Part shown: positions 1 to 8,598 of the stretch, one piece after another | Position numbering within the stretch: position 1 is the first letter of the stretch | Layout of the letters: each line of letters opens with the position of its first letter | Assembly: GCA_902560625.1 (NCBI GenBank) | Contig: CACEMD010000001.1 | Coordinates: forward strand, 1-64,000 | Length of the DNA: 64,000 nucleotides | Origin: an uncultured Pelagibacteraceae bacterium | Lineage (GTDB): Bacteria; Pseudomonadota; Alphaproteobacteria; Pelagibacterales; Pelagibacteraceae | Direction: 5' to 3' | The notes under the pieces: model-generated | Told to the model about the DNA's origin: nothing | Databases searched by the model: none | Seen by the model: the letters and a program-made list of their open reading frames with translations, nothing else | Translations under genes and position numbers: made by a program

Positions 1-51
1 GAATTCGTAAGAAATAAGCCTAAAAACTTAATCAAGTTTTATTTACTTTAA
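1..51 (+). CDS. possible C-terminal tail of an upstream gene (partial)
   Basis: Reading frame 1 is open from the first base to a TAA at 49-51 (16 codons), while the other two forward frames close within the first 20 bases. It stops 7 bases before the GTG start of the CHASE2 gene, as an upstream operon partner would. Sixteen codons are too few to identify a protein, and an open frame this short can be chance. Confidence 0.25.
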   Translation, partial: EFVRNKPKNLIKFYLL

Positions 52-58
52 TTTTATT

Positions 59-2164
59 GTGGTTAAATTCAGAAATGTGAAAGCAATTTTATTAAAATAC
101 CAAAATTATTTAATCTTTTTAGTTCTTTTGATTTTATTAATAGTACTCAAAATAATTAATCCAAGTTTTGTAAAATCAATTTCTTTTATAAGTTTTGACT
201 TATACCAAAAAACATTTCCTTTGGTAAAACAAGACTCTAATGTTGTCATTATAGATATTGATGAAAAAAGTTTAGGTAAATTTGGACAATTTCCATGGAG
301 TAGATCAGTATTTGCTAGAATAATAGAAAAGGTAAATGAGACTAAACCAAAGGCAATTGGCTTCGATGTTTTTTTCACTGAAAAAGATAAACAATCTCCT
401 GAAGAAATTATAAAAGCTTACGGTTTGATACCTCAAGATGTTTCAAATTTACAAAAAATTAAAGGTCATGATGAAATATTTAGTGAAGCATTACAAAATT
501 CTAATTCAGTAATTGCAGTTCTTGGCAGCAATGTTTCTTCACTCGGAACTTATGAAAGAAAAGCAAAAGCAAGATTTCTTTCTAAAGGTGGAGATCCAAA
601 TAATTTTACTTACGCTTATCCATATTCAATAGGTTCTTTAGAAAAACTTGAGAAAAGCGCAAAAGGACTTGGTTCAATATCATTTTTAGATCAAACAGAC
701 GGAATAATTCGTTCATTACCTTTAATAGTTCGTTTTGATAAAAAGTTGTATCCCACTATGGGTTTAGAAATGGTTCGTGTGGGGAATAATCAAAAAAATT
801 TATATATTGAGTTAAATGAGGTAGGGATAAAAAGAATAAGTTCTAGACCTCATAAAATTGTTTCAGATCCAAATGGAATAATTTGGATAAAATATAAAAA
901 ATCATTAAAAAGTCAGTATATATCAGCAAGTTCAGTTTATGATGGAAAGTTTGAAGATTCTTTTTTTAGGAACAAGTATGTTTTAATTGGAGCATCTGCT
1001 CAAGGATTATTTGATTTAGTAAAAACACCTTTGGGTGTAACTATCCCAGGAGTTGAAGTACATGCAAATGTAATTGAAAATATTTTAGATCAAAATTATC
1101 TTATTAGAAATCCTAATACATATATTTTTGAACTGTTATTTTCTATAATTGTTGCATGTGTTACTTTTGCATTTTCTCAAAAAATTAAACCAAAATACAG
1201 TTTATCTATTTTTTTTGGAAGTTTCTTAACGGTAGTAATCATAGGTTATAGCATTTTTATATTCAGGTCTGAGTTAGTAGATATTAGTTACCCAATTTTT
1301 ATGCTTACTTTAACATTTCTAACAGGACTTTATTTTAGGTTTGTTGAAGAAAATAAAATTGCATTATCCAATTTGCAAAAGGAAGCTAAACTATTAAAGG
1401 AAAGAGAACTTGCAGGAGAAGTTCAAAAAAGCTTATTTCCAGATATTTCAAGATTTGAAAATTTTATTTATGCAACTAATGTTCCTGCTAGAGATGTTTC
1501 AGGTGATTATTTTGACGTAGTAAGCGTTAGTAAAACAGAGTATTTTTTTACATTGGCTGATGTTTCAGGAAAAGGAATTAAAGCTGGTATGTACATGGCT
1601 AAGGCGTCCTCAATTTTTAGGACTCTGTCAAATCTTTCTTATCCTCTTGAGAAAGTAGTCTACGGTGTTAACAATGAGTTAGTTGCAGCAAAATTTAAGG
1701 GAATGTTTGTAACAGCTGTTTTTGGTAAATTTAATACTGAAACTAAAGAGGTAACTTTTGTAAACGCTGGTCACGAAAGTATAATGGTTTTTGATAGAGA
1801 TAAAAATTTTGAATTTATAAAATCTGAACTTCCACCGATAGGTATTATTAAATATTTTGCTGAGTCTATGGTTAAATCCAAGACAATTAATTTGAAAGAT
1901 AAAACATTTGTAGTTTATACAGATGGTGTAACTGAAGGGTATTTGCAAAATGGTCAGGAATTGGGTGCTGACGGAGTCCAAAGAATAGTAAAAGATCTAA
2001 GTGATATAACTCCAAAATTGCTTGTAGATGCAATCGCAAAAGAGCTAAACTGGGGAGCAGATAAATTAAGAGACGATATTACATGTTTAGCCTTGGATTT
2101 GAAAAATATAGAATTACTTCAAGTTAAAAAAAAAAAGAAAGAGGAAAAAAAAAGTGAAAATTAG
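59..2164 (+). CDS. CHASE2-domain sensor with SpoIIE-type (PP2C) phosphatase output
   Basis: A 701-residue membrane sensor. A hydrophobic segment near residues 16-33 is followed by an extracytoplasmic CHASE2 region (about 40-345), three transmembrane segments (about 354-428), a short helical linker and a SpoIIE/PP2C phosphatase domain (about 460-690). The phosphatase shows its metal-binding acidic motifs SGDYFD, LADVSGKG, YTDGVTE and RDDIT. Proteins of this build sense an unknown signal outside the membrane and dephosphorylate an anti-sigma-factor antagonist or similar target. No such partner is visible nearby. The start is a GTG; a thioredoxin gene overlaps the 3' end by 11 bases, so the two are probably co-transcribed. 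The domain call is firm; signal and target are unknown. Confidence 0.85.
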   Translation: MVKFRNVKAILLKYQNYLIFLVLLILLIVLKIINPSFVKSISFISFDLYQKTFPLVKQDSNVVIIDIDEKSLGKFGQFPWSRSVFARIIEKVNETKPKAIGFDVFFTEKDKQSPEEIIKAYGLIPQDVSNLQKIKGHDEIFSEALQNSNSVIAVLGSNVSSLGTYERKAKARFLSKGGDPNNFTYAYPYSIGSLEKLEKSAKGLGSISFLDQTDGIIRSLPLIVRFDKKLYPTMGLEMVRVGNNQKNLYIELNEVGIKRISSRPHKIVSDPNGIIWIKYKKSLKSQYISASSVYDGKFEDSFFRNKYVLIGASAQGLFDLVKTPLGVTIPGVEVHANVIENILDQNYLIRNPNTYIFELLFSIIVACVTFAFSQKIKPKYSLSIFFGSFLTVVIIGYSIFIFRSELVDISYPIFMLTLTFLTGLYFRFVEENKIALSNLQKEAKLLKERELAGEVQKSLFPDISRFENFIYATNVPARDVSGDYFDVVSVSKTEYFFTLADVSGKGIKAGMYMAKASSIFRTLSNLSYPLEKVVYGVNNELVAAKFKGMFVTAVFGKFNTETKEVTFVNAGHESIMVFDRDKNFEFIKSELPPIGIIKYFAESMVKSKTINLKDKTFVVYTDGVTEGYLQNGQELGADGVQRIVKDLSDITPKLLVDAIAKELNWGADKLRDDITCLALDLKNIELLQVKKKKKEEKKSEN

Positions 2165-2675
2165 AGCAATTTTTCTTACTATTTTAATAATAGCATTTAA
2201 AAGCTCTGCTTATAGTTCAAATAATTCACCTTTTAAAAACCTAGTAATACTAACAGATCCAAAAGAATATAAAGAGATAATATTTAAAGATATCAATGGA
2301 AAGAATTTAAGTTTAAATGATTTTGAAAGTGATATTTATATACTAAATTTTTGGGCAACTTGGTGCTTACCATGTAAAGAAGAAATGCCTTCATTAAATA
2401 ATCTACAAAGTAAAAAAAACTTGGAAGTAATACCGATAAACGTTGAAATTCAAAACAAAAAAAAATCTCAGAAATTTTTTAAAGACCTTAACATAAATAA
2501 TTTATCAATTTATTTTGATGATGAAAATAATTTAGCAAATTTATTTAAATTAAGAGGTATACCAACTACTATTATTTTTAATAAAAAAAGAGACGAAGTA
2601 GCAAGAATTCTTGGTGAATTTAATTTTACTGATAAAAAATTTACTGATTGGCTTGAAAATATAAACATAAATTAA
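2154..2675 (+). CDS. TlpA-like periplasmic thiol-disulfide oxidoreductase
   Basis: A 173-residue thioredoxin-fold protein with an N-terminal hydrophobic signal or anchor (residues 1-20) and the active site WCLPC with cysteines at 71 and 74, in the TlpA/ResA context WATWC..CKEEMPS. The cis-proline loop (GIPTT) is also present. Family members reduce periplasmic disulfides, often for cytochrome c maturation or copper-site assembly. The gene starts with GTG inside the end of the CHASE2 gene, so translation is probably coupled. Partner proteins cannot be named from the sequence. Confidence 0.8.
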   Translation: MKIRAIFLTILIIAFKSSAYSSNNSPFKNLVILTDPKEYKEIIFKDINGKNLSLNDFESDIYILNFWATWCLPCKEEMPSLNNLQSKKNLEVIPINVEIQNKKKSQKFFKDLNINNLSIYFDDENNLANLFKLRGIPTTIIFNKKRDEVARILGEFNFTDKKFTDWLENININ

Positions 2676-2731
2676 AATTATTTATCTTTTAGTTTGTAAA
2701 AAAATATATTAAGTTCTCGTGATAAGGGAAT

Positions 2732-3037
2732 ATGAGAAGAGGAATTTTTTATATAATATTTTTTTTAATATTAAACGGATGTGCACAATATAGTTCACTA
2801 GTTGGACCGTCATATACTTTTGCGAAATCTGGAAGTGTTTTACAAGCGAGCAGTTCAGTAGCAACCTCTCATATTTTAAAAAAAACTGTTTCTGATAATA
2901 CTTACGACACTTTTAATTTAAATGCACATGACCAAAGAATGTGCGAAACTTACCATTCGTCTGATTTAAATGAAATTTTTTTTGAAACTTTAGACGAAAT
3001 TTCTTGTTATCAAGATCCATTTAGTATTTTAAAATAG
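2732..3037 (+). CDS. small lipoprotein of unknown function
   Basis: A 101-residue protein with a short positive N-terminus, a hydrophobic stretch (residues 5-15) and a lipobox LNGC whose cysteine 17 would be lipidated. The remainder is Ser/Thr-rich with two further cysteines and no recognised domain. It lies 56 bases after the thioredoxin gene on the same strand and may belong to that operon. Function unknown; the lipoprotein call rests on the signal sequence alone. Confidence 0.65.
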   Translation: MRRGIFYIIFFLILNGCAQYSSLVGPSYTFAKSGSVLQASSSVATSHILKKTVSDNTYDTFNLNAHDQRMCETYHSSDLNEIFFETLDEISCYQDPFSILK

Positions 3038-3045
3038 AATTTATA

Positions 3046-3342
3046 TCAAAATTGATAATTATTTTTGTTAATTTTTTTTCTTAATAATTTTCTAGAGTAT
3101 TCGAATTTTTTTCTGTGTTTGATGCTTTTGGAATGTACTCTTTTCCTCCAAAGTTTGAATGAGGATGGCTTTAATGTATTTCTCATTATTTTTATAACTT
3201 GATTTTCTGACTTACCTGTTTTCTCTTTTATTTCCTCAAATGTAATTCTGTCGGCCCAAGCTGCCCAGATTATCCAATCAGGACTTTTCATGTTTGGCTG
3301 AGTTTTTATAACTTTAGTTTGTGGTCTGTGACTTTTTTTCAT
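3046..3342 (-). CDS. DUF2805 / TIGR03643 family protein
   Basis: A 98-residue basic cytoplasmic protein that matches the pattern I recall for the TIGR03643/DUF2805 family: a central block reading IIWAAWADRITFEEI followed by a helix-turn-helix-like stretch (EKTGKSENQVIKIMR, about residues 40-54) and a Lys/Arg-rich tail. The family is small and uncharacterised; the middle resembles a DNA-binding helix pair, but that is only an impression. It is convergent with the lipoprotein gene (8 bases between stops). Its upstream side carries the predicted hairpin at 3399-3446. Confidence 0.7.
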   Translation of the reverse strand: MKKSHRPQTKVIKTQPNMKSPDWIIWAAWADRITFEEIKEKTGKSENQVIKIMRNTLKPSSFKLWRKRVHSKSIKHRKKFEYSRKLLRKKINKNNYQF

Positions 3343-3398
3343 AATATTTTAAGAAACAGATATAGCTTAAATTCTTCTAGTATGGTAATATAAGTTTA

Positions 3399-3446
3399 GA
3401 TAGTCCTGATAAGCCATCTTTAGCTCCCGGTTTTTTTGGGACTATC
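3399..3446. other. possible structured RNA with two mutually exclusive helices
   Basis: Bases 3399-3406 (gatagtcc) are perfectly complementary to 3439-3446 (ggactatc); two G-U pairs and one A-U pair extend the helix inward. Inside it, 3421-3428 (tagctccc) can instead pair with 3438-3444 (gggacta) with one bulged C around a U-rich loop. The two helices share bases and cannot coexist. Neither strand has the T-run expected of a simple terminator. The element lies between the divergent DUF2805 and ProC-like genes and could be a 5' leader for either. It matches no riboswitch class I recognise. Confidence 0.35.
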
Positions 3447-3518
3447 CAAAAAAATCACATATATAATGTAGAAGATTAATAGTTCCTTTTTTAGTAATTA
3501 GGTATACAAATTAAAACT

Positions 3519-4289
3519 ATGAAACTGGGTTTTATAGGAACTGGAAATATATCGTCTGATGTTGTTCATGGAATATGCAATTCTAAAATCTCATTTAAAA
3601 AGATAATATTATCCCCTCGTAATAAAAACAAAGCATTAAAGTTAAAAAAAAAATTTAAAAAAGTTGTAGTTGCTAAAAGTAATCAAGAAGTAATTGATAA
3701 GTCAGACTGGATATTTTTGGGTGTTTTACCACAAATTGGTGAAAAAATATTACCTAGCTTAAAATTTAAATCTAAACAAACTGTTGTTAGTTTTATTTCA
3801 ACTATAAATTACGCAAAATTAAAAAAAATTATAAAAAAAAAAATTAAAATAGTTAGAGCAATTCCAATGCCTCCTATTTCTCTTGGTAAAGGACCAGTTG
3901 CAATTTTTCCACCAGATAAAAAAGTTAAGAATTTTTTTGACAAAATAGGAATAACTATTGAAATTAAAAGTGAAAGTTTATCAAAGAATTTTTGGGCAAT
4001 TTCAGGGACAATGGCTTCATTTTATGAAATTTTAAGAGTTTTATCTAATTGGTTAGTAAAAAAAGGTTTAAAAAGAAAACAAGCTCAACAGTATGTTACT
4101 TATTTATATTCTGCTTTAGCTGAGCTTTCGAAGGCTAATTCAAAAAAAAATTTAAAATTTTTAGTTAAAGAGTCTCAAACACCAGGCGGTCTTAATTGGC
4201 AAGGACTTAATGAATTGAGAAAGTCTGGATATTTTAAAGTTTTAGAAAAATCTATTAATAATATTCTTAAAAGACTAAATAAAGTATAG
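3519..4289 (+). CDS. pyrroline-5-carboxylate reductase-like NAD(P)-dependent reductase
   Basis: A 256-residue protein with an N-terminal Rossmann motif (GFIGTGNISS, residues 4-13) and the overall layout of ProC: nucleotide-binding domain, a central RAIPMPPIS block in place of the usual RxMPN motif, and an all-helical C-terminal dimer domain containing TPGGLNWQGL. ProC reduces pyrroline-5-carboxylate to proline. The altered RxMPN block and the position 6 bases before a branched-chain-type ABC importer suggest a specialised relative acting on an imported imine or amino acid rather than housekeeping ProC. Family confident, substrate not. Confidence 0.75.
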   Translation: MKLGFIGTGNISSDVVHGICNSKISFKKIILSPRNKNKALKLKKKFKKVVVAKSNQEVIDKSDWIFLGVLPQIGEKILPSLKFKSKQTVVSFISTINYAKLKKIIKKKIKIVRAIPMPPISLGKGPVAIFPPDKKVKNFFDKIGITIEIKSESLSKNFWAISGTMASFYEILRVLSNWLVKKGLKRKQAQQYVTYLYSALAELSKANSKKNLKFLVKESQTPGGLNWQGLNELRKSGYFKVLEKSINNILKRLNKV

Positions 4290-4295
4290 TTTTTA

Positions 4296-5087
4296 ATGCA
4301 TCCAGATTCGAATATTTTAAAAATTTATAATCTTTCAAAATTTTTTGGAGGTTTAGCTGCAGTAGACTCATGTTCTCTAAACATAAAAAGAGGTTCAATT
4401 ACTGGCATAATCGGACCAAATGGATCAGGCAAAACAACATTATTTAATTTAATAGCAGGCAATTTAAAACCCAACGATGGAAAAGTAATTTTTAATAATG
4501 AAGATATAACCCATGTTCCATCTTATGATTTATTCTCAAAGGGAATACTTAGAACTTTTCAAATTGCACATGAATTTTCTAATTTGACCGTTCTTGAAAA
4601 TTTAATGATGGTCCCTGGAAATCAATCTGGAGAAAAACTTATAAACGCACTTTTAAAACCTTCAATAATTAAAAAAGAGGAAGACGAGTTAAGAAAAAAA
4701 GCTTATAAAGTTGCAGATTTTTTAAATTTAAAATATCTAGCTAATGAACTTGCTGGCAATCTATCCGGAGGTCAAAAAAAACTTCTAGAACTTGGAAGAA
4801 CAATGATGGTTGATGCCAAATTAGTATTATTAGACGAAGTGGGCGCTGGTGTTAATAGAACCTTATTAAAAGATTTAGGCACTGCAATTTTAAGATTAAA
4901 TAAAGAAAAAGGATACACGTTCTGTATGATAGAGCATGATATGGATTTTATTAGTAGAATGTGTGACCCTGTTATTGTAATGGCTGATGGTTCAGTTCTT
5001 TTCGAAGGCACTTCAGATGAAGTCAAAACCAATGAGAAAGTTATAGAGAGTTATTTGGGTAAGGCTAACAAAAATTTTGGAGACTAA
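4296..5087 (+). CDS. livG: branched-chain-type ABC importer, ATPase LivG
   Basis: A 263-residue ABC ATPase: Walker A GPNGSGKT (residues 40-47), signature LSGGQ (156-160), Walker B LVLLDE (176-181) and switch histidine in EHDM (about 213-216). The length and the DExxAGxN-like block after Walker B are typical of the LivG subfamily. It starts the run LivG-LivF-LivH-LivM, which together with a periplasmic binding protein imports branched-chain or other amino acids, amides or urea-like solutes across the inner membrane. The likely binding protein is encoded convergently at 8599-9789. Confidence 0.88.
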   Translation: MHPDSNILKIYNLSKFFGGLAAVDSCSLNIKRGSITGIIGPNGSGKTTLFNLIAGNLKPNDGKVIFNNEDITHVPSYDLFSKGILRTFQIAHEFSNLTVLENLMMVPGNQSGEKLINALLKPSIIKKEEDELRKKAYKVADFLNLKYLANELAGNLSGGQKKLLELGRTMMVDAKLVLLDEVGAGVNRTLLKDLGTAILRLNKEKGYTFCMIEHDMDFISRMCDPVIVMADGSVLFEGTSDEVKTNEKVIESYLGKANKNFGD

Positions 5088-5091
5088 TCGA

Positions 5092-5799
5092 ATGGCATTT
5101 TTTGAAGGAAATAAAATGACAGCTGGGTACGGCAATGGTCCAGATATAATTAATAGATGTTCTATCAATGTTAACAAAGGAGAAATTGTTGCAATTCTTG
5201 GTCCCAACGGTGCAGGTAAATCTACAGCAATGAAAGCTATGCTTGGTTTACTTAACTTAAAATCTGGAAATATTTTAATTGATGGAAATGATATTTCAAA
5301 TTTAAGCCCTCAAGATAGAGTAAAACGTGGCATCTCTTTTGTGCCACAGACTAGAAATGTTTTTTCAGAACTAACAGTAAAAGAAAATTTGGAAGTTGGC
5401 GCTTTTTTAAGAAATGACAATATAGATGATGTTATCGAGGATATCTTTGAACTTTTTCCTATTTTAAAAGAGAAAGCCTCTCAAGTAGTAGGAGAGCTAT
5501 CAGGAGGTCAAAGACAACAAGTTGCACTTGGTAGAGCATTAATGATCCAGCCATCAGTTCTTATGTTAGACGAACCAACTGCAGGAGTTTCACCTATAGT
5601 TATGGATGAATTGTTTCAGCATATTATTAAGGTAAAAGAAAAAAATGTTGCAATTATAATGGTTGAACAAAATGCAAAGCAAGCTCTAACTATTTCTGAC
5701 AGAGGTTATGTTTTAGTTACAGGAGAAAATAAATTTCAGGGATCTGGAAATGAATTATTAAAAGATCCAGAGGTAAGAAGATCTTTTTTGGGAGCATAG
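5092..5799 (+). CDS. livF: branched-chain-type ABC importer, ATPase LivF
   Basis: A 235-residue ABC ATPase with Walker A GPNGAGKS (residues 37-44), signature LSGGQRQQ and Walker B MLDEPTAGVSP, the last a LivF-type block. A longer frame begins with TTG at 5077, but I prefer the ATG at 5092, which has GGAG at 5079-5082 as ribosome binding site and follows the LivG stop directly. It pairs with LivG as the second nucleotide-binding subunit of the importer. Confidence 0.87.
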   Translation: MAFFEGNKMTAGYGNGPDIINRCSINVNKGEIVAILGPNGAGKSTAMKAMLGLLNLKSGNILIDGNDISNLSPQDRVKRGISFVPQTRNVFSELTVKENLEVGAFLRNDNIDDVIEDIFELFPILKEKASQVVGELSGGQRQQVALGRALMIQPSVLMLDEPTAGVSPIVMDELFQHIIKVKEKNVAIIMVEQNAKQALTISDRGYVLVTGENKFQGSGNELLKDPEVRRSFLGA

Positions 5800-6810
5800 A
5801 TGGATATTTTAAATGCAATAATTGTTTTATTGAATTATACAATAATTCCTGCTCTCTCATACGGCTCTCAATTAGCTTTAGGCGCAATTTTTGTGACGTT
5901 AGTATATGGTGTGCTTAGATTTGCCAATTTTGCAACCGGAGACATGATGTCTTTTGGAACAATGGTTGCTGTTTTATTTACTTATTACTTTCAATCCATC
6001 GGCATTAATTTTGGTATCTTACCAACTGCATTATTAACAATCCCTTTTGCAATTTTAATTATGATTTTGTATATGTTGACGATAGATAAATTCGTTTTTA
6101 GTTATTATAGAATTAAAAAAAGCCCCCCTGTTCAGCTTGCAATGGTTAGTGTTGGTGTAATGTTTGTAACACAAGCAATTATTAGAATAATCATTGGTCC
6201 TTTTGATAGAAGATTTTTAGATGGTGAAAAATTCATATTAAAAGCTATCGAATTTAAAGAAATGACAGGTTTAAGTGAAGGATTGACTATAAAATCAACT
6301 CAATTAATAACAATTGTTGTTACAATAATTGTAGTTTCAATAATGTTTTGGTTTTTAAATAAGACTAAAACAGGCACTAGTATGCGTGCCTATTCTGACA
6401 ATGAAGATTTAGCTCTGCTATCTGGAATTGATCCTAAAAAAGTAGTTATGATTACTTGGATGATTGCTGGAGTTTTAGCAACAGTAGGTGGAGTTTTGTA
6501 TGGTCTAGATAAAAGTTATAAACCATTTGTTTATTTTAATAATATGTTACCAATTTTTGCAGCAGCAATTGTTGGAGGTATAGGAAATCCCTTTGGCGCA
6601 TTTTTAGGAGGTTACGTTATAGCATTTGCTGAAATACTAATCACTTATGCTTATAAAAGATTTTTCACTTACTTGTTGCCTGAAAATCTTGAACCAGATT
6701 CTTTACTACAATTGTTGTCAACAGATTATAAATTTGCAGTATCTTTTTCAATATTAGTTATAGTATTATTATTTAGACCTTCAGGTATATTCAAAGGCAA
6801 AACCCTATGA
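5800..6810 (+). CDS. livH: branched-chain-type ABC importer, permease LivH
   Basis: A 336-residue inner-membrane permease with about eight hydrophobic segments and the LivH hallmarks: a GxxFVTLVYGVLRFANFA-like N-terminal block and a cytoplasmic loop (AYSDNEDLALLSGID) followed by GxxAxxGGVLYG. Family members form the translocation pore with LivM. GGAG lies 5 bases before the ATG, which overlaps the LivF stop region; the 3' end overlaps livM by 4 bases. Confidence 0.87.
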   Translation: MDILNAIIVLLNYTIIPALSYGSQLALGAIFVTLVYGVLRFANFATGDMMSFGTMVAVLFTYYFQSIGINFGILPTALLTIPFAILIMILYMLTIDKFVFSYYRIKKSPPVQLAMVSVGVMFVTQAIIRIIIGPFDRRFLDGEKFILKAIEFKEMTGLSEGLTIKSTQLITIVVTIIVVSIMFWFLNKTKTGTSMRAYSDNEDLALLSGIDPKKVVMITWMIAGVLATVGGVLYGLDKSYKPFVYFNNMLPIFAAAIVGGIGNPFGAFLGGYVIAFAEILITYAYKRFFTYLLPENLEPDSLLQLLSTDYKFAVSFSILVIVLLFRPSGIFKGKTL

Positions 6811-8177
6811 AGCAATATACAAATATAATAGCAGCTTATGCGATAATGATACTTCTTATTATCATGGTTGGTATACTTCAATCTTGGTCAATAGCTTTAT
6901 CAATTTTAAACTATTGTTTGATATCTGCAGTAATGACAATGGGAGCAAATATTCAATGGGGATATGCTGGTCTAATTAATTTTGGAATTATGGGATATAC
7001 AGCTCTTGGCGGACTTGCTGTAGTTTTAGTTTCTGTAGCACCAGTACCAGAGGCATGGGAAGCAGGTGGATTTAACATGATAATTTGTTTACTAATTATT
7101 GTAACTATAGTTTTTTCTATCAAATATATTTCTAAAAAAATCCAAAGTTCAAAAAAAAAAAATTTTTCTATCGCATGTATTATAATTCTTGGATTAATAC
7201 TTCTTAGATTTGTATCTGGACCTGCTATTGAAAGTATAGAGGCTGTAGATCCAGCAAAAACTGGTTTCCTTGGCGGACTTGGAATGCCGATTTTATTCTC
7301 TTGGATAATTGGAGGCCTTTTTGCTGCAGGAGTAGCATTTGTTATAGGAAAAATTGCTTTAGGTTTAAGAGCTGACTATCTTGCAATTGCAACTTTACTG
7401 ATTGCTGAAATTATAGTTTCAATTATAAAACATGAGGATTGGCTAGCAAGAGGTGTCAAAAATGTTATTGGTCTTAAAAGACCAGTGCCTTATGAAATTG
7501 ATCTTCAAAATACTCCTTGGTTTATAGAACTAGTTGAGAAATTTAATAAAGGTAAACTAAGTATAATAAATTCAATGACTGAAAGGCAGGATACATTAAA
7601 TCAATTAATAATCGAAGCATCTTCCGTATATGTAAAGCTTTGTATGGCAGGATTATTTTTATCTGTAGTAATAGTTTTGCTAATTCTTACCCAAAAAGCT
7701 TTATATTCACCGTGGGGCAGAAAAATGAGAGCAATAAGAGATAATGAAATTGCTGCAAGTGCCATGGGTAAAAATGTAGTTAAAGAGCATTTATTGATAT
7801 TTATTTTAGGTTCTGCGATTGTTGGTATCGCTGGAGCTATGATGGTTACAAATGATGGTTTATTTACTCCTGGCAGTTATAGACCCATGAGATACACATT
7901 TGTCATTTGGGTAATGGTTATAGTTGGAGGAACTGGAAACAACTTTGGATCGATTTTAGGCGGATTTGTAGTATGGTTTCTATGGGTTGAAGCAGCTCCC
8001 ATTGCTTTATTTTTAATTAATTTATTTACTTCACATTTACCTGAGACTAATGCTCTTAAAATTCATCTTATAGAAAGCGCACCTTATTTTAGATTCTTAA
8101 TGATTGGAATAGGATTGCTAATAATAATGCGCTATAGGCCGCAGGGAATTTTGCCAGAAAAAATTATAAAACAATAA
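6807..8177 (+). CDS. livM: branched-chain-type ABC importer, permease LivM
   Basis: A 456-residue permease, long for LivM. It has multiple membrane segments, a conserved GYAGLINFG block near the N-terminus and the C-terminal loop RKMRAIRDNEIAASAMG, which is the LivM-type EAA-like contact with the ATPases. The extra length comes from additional hydrophobic and hydrophilic stretches around residues 90-150 and 220-270. It overlaps livH by 4 bases, so translation is coupled. Confidence 0.86.
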   Translation: MKQYTNIIAAYAIMILLIIMVGILQSWSIALSILNYCLISAVMTMGANIQWGYAGLINFGIMGYTALGGLAVVLVSVAPVPEAWEAGGFNMIICLLIIVTIVFSIKYISKKIQSSKKKNFSIACIIILGLILLRFVSGPAIESIEAVDPAKTGFLGGLGMPILFSWIIGGLFAAGVAFVIGKIALGLRADYLAIATLLIAEIIVSIIKHEDWLARGVKNVIGLKRPVPYEIDLQNTPWFIELVEKFNKGKLSIINSMTERQDTLNQLIIEASSVYVKLCMAGLFLSVVIVLLILTQKALYSPWGRKMRAIRDNEIAASAMGKNVVKEHLLIFILGSAIVGIAGAMMVTNDGLFTPGSYRPMRYTFVIWVMVIVGGTGNNFGSILGGFVVWFLWVEAAPIALFLINLFTSHLPETNALKIHLIESAPYFRFLMIGIGLLIIMRYRPQGILPEKIIKQ

Positions 8178-8181
8178 ACAT

Positions 8182-8553
8182 ATGATTAAAAAAATCTTAA
8201 TATTATTTTTTATTATTTTACCTTTTAATTCTATAGCTTTAGAAAAAAAAACAACTTTTAATGAGGAATTATTTAACAAAGCGCAATCTGATGGTAAAGT
8301 TGTAGTAGTAAGTTCCTGGATAAAATATTGTTATTCATGCGCAAGTCAAATGAAGGTTTTAGATAAAGCAAAAAAAGAATTTGAAAATATTGAGTACTTT
8401 ACTTTTGACGTTACAAATCAGGAAATTGCGAACTTATTTAAAGTAGAATATCAAAGTACAATTCTTATTTTTAAAGGCAGTAATGAAGTTCATAGAAGTA
8501 TTGGCGTTACAAGCAAAGAGGAAATTTATAAAATTATAAAATCTTTTACTTAA
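8182..8553 (+). CDS. small periplasmic thioredoxin-like protein
   Basis: A 123-residue protein with a signal peptide (residues 1-19, ending SIA-L) and a CxxC motif CYSC at 50-53 in a context like the C-terminal thioredoxin domain of DsbD (SSWIKYCYSCASQMK). It lacks the usual thioredoxin tryptophan directly before the motif. It follows livM by 4 bases and is the last gene of the importer operon before a terminator. A role in keeping the binding protein or another exported protein reduced is possible but unproven. Confidence 0.7.
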   Translation: MIKKILILFFIILPFNSIALEKKTTFNEELFNKAQSDGKVVVVSSWIKYCYSCASQMKVLDKAKKEFENIEYFTFDVTNQEIANLFKVEYQSTILIFKGSNEVHRSIGVTSKEEIYKIIKSFT

Positions 8554-8556
8554 TTT

Positions 8557-8591
8557 AAAAACCCCAGCAAAAATTAAGCTGGGGTTTTTTT
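8557..8591. terminator. bidirectional rho-independent terminator
   Basis: The stem aaaaccccagc / gctggggtttt around a 9-base loop is flanked by A-runs on the left and T-runs on the right, so it works in both directions. It separates the stops of the importer operon (8553, + strand) and the LivK gene (8599, - strand). Confidence 0.9.
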
Positions 8592-8598
8592 AAGATTT

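Noticed and set aside
1-6. The window begins with GAATTC, an EcoRI site, suggesting a cloned insert end.
   Set aside because: A six-base match at one edge is weak evidence and says nothing about biology; no vector sequence is visible.
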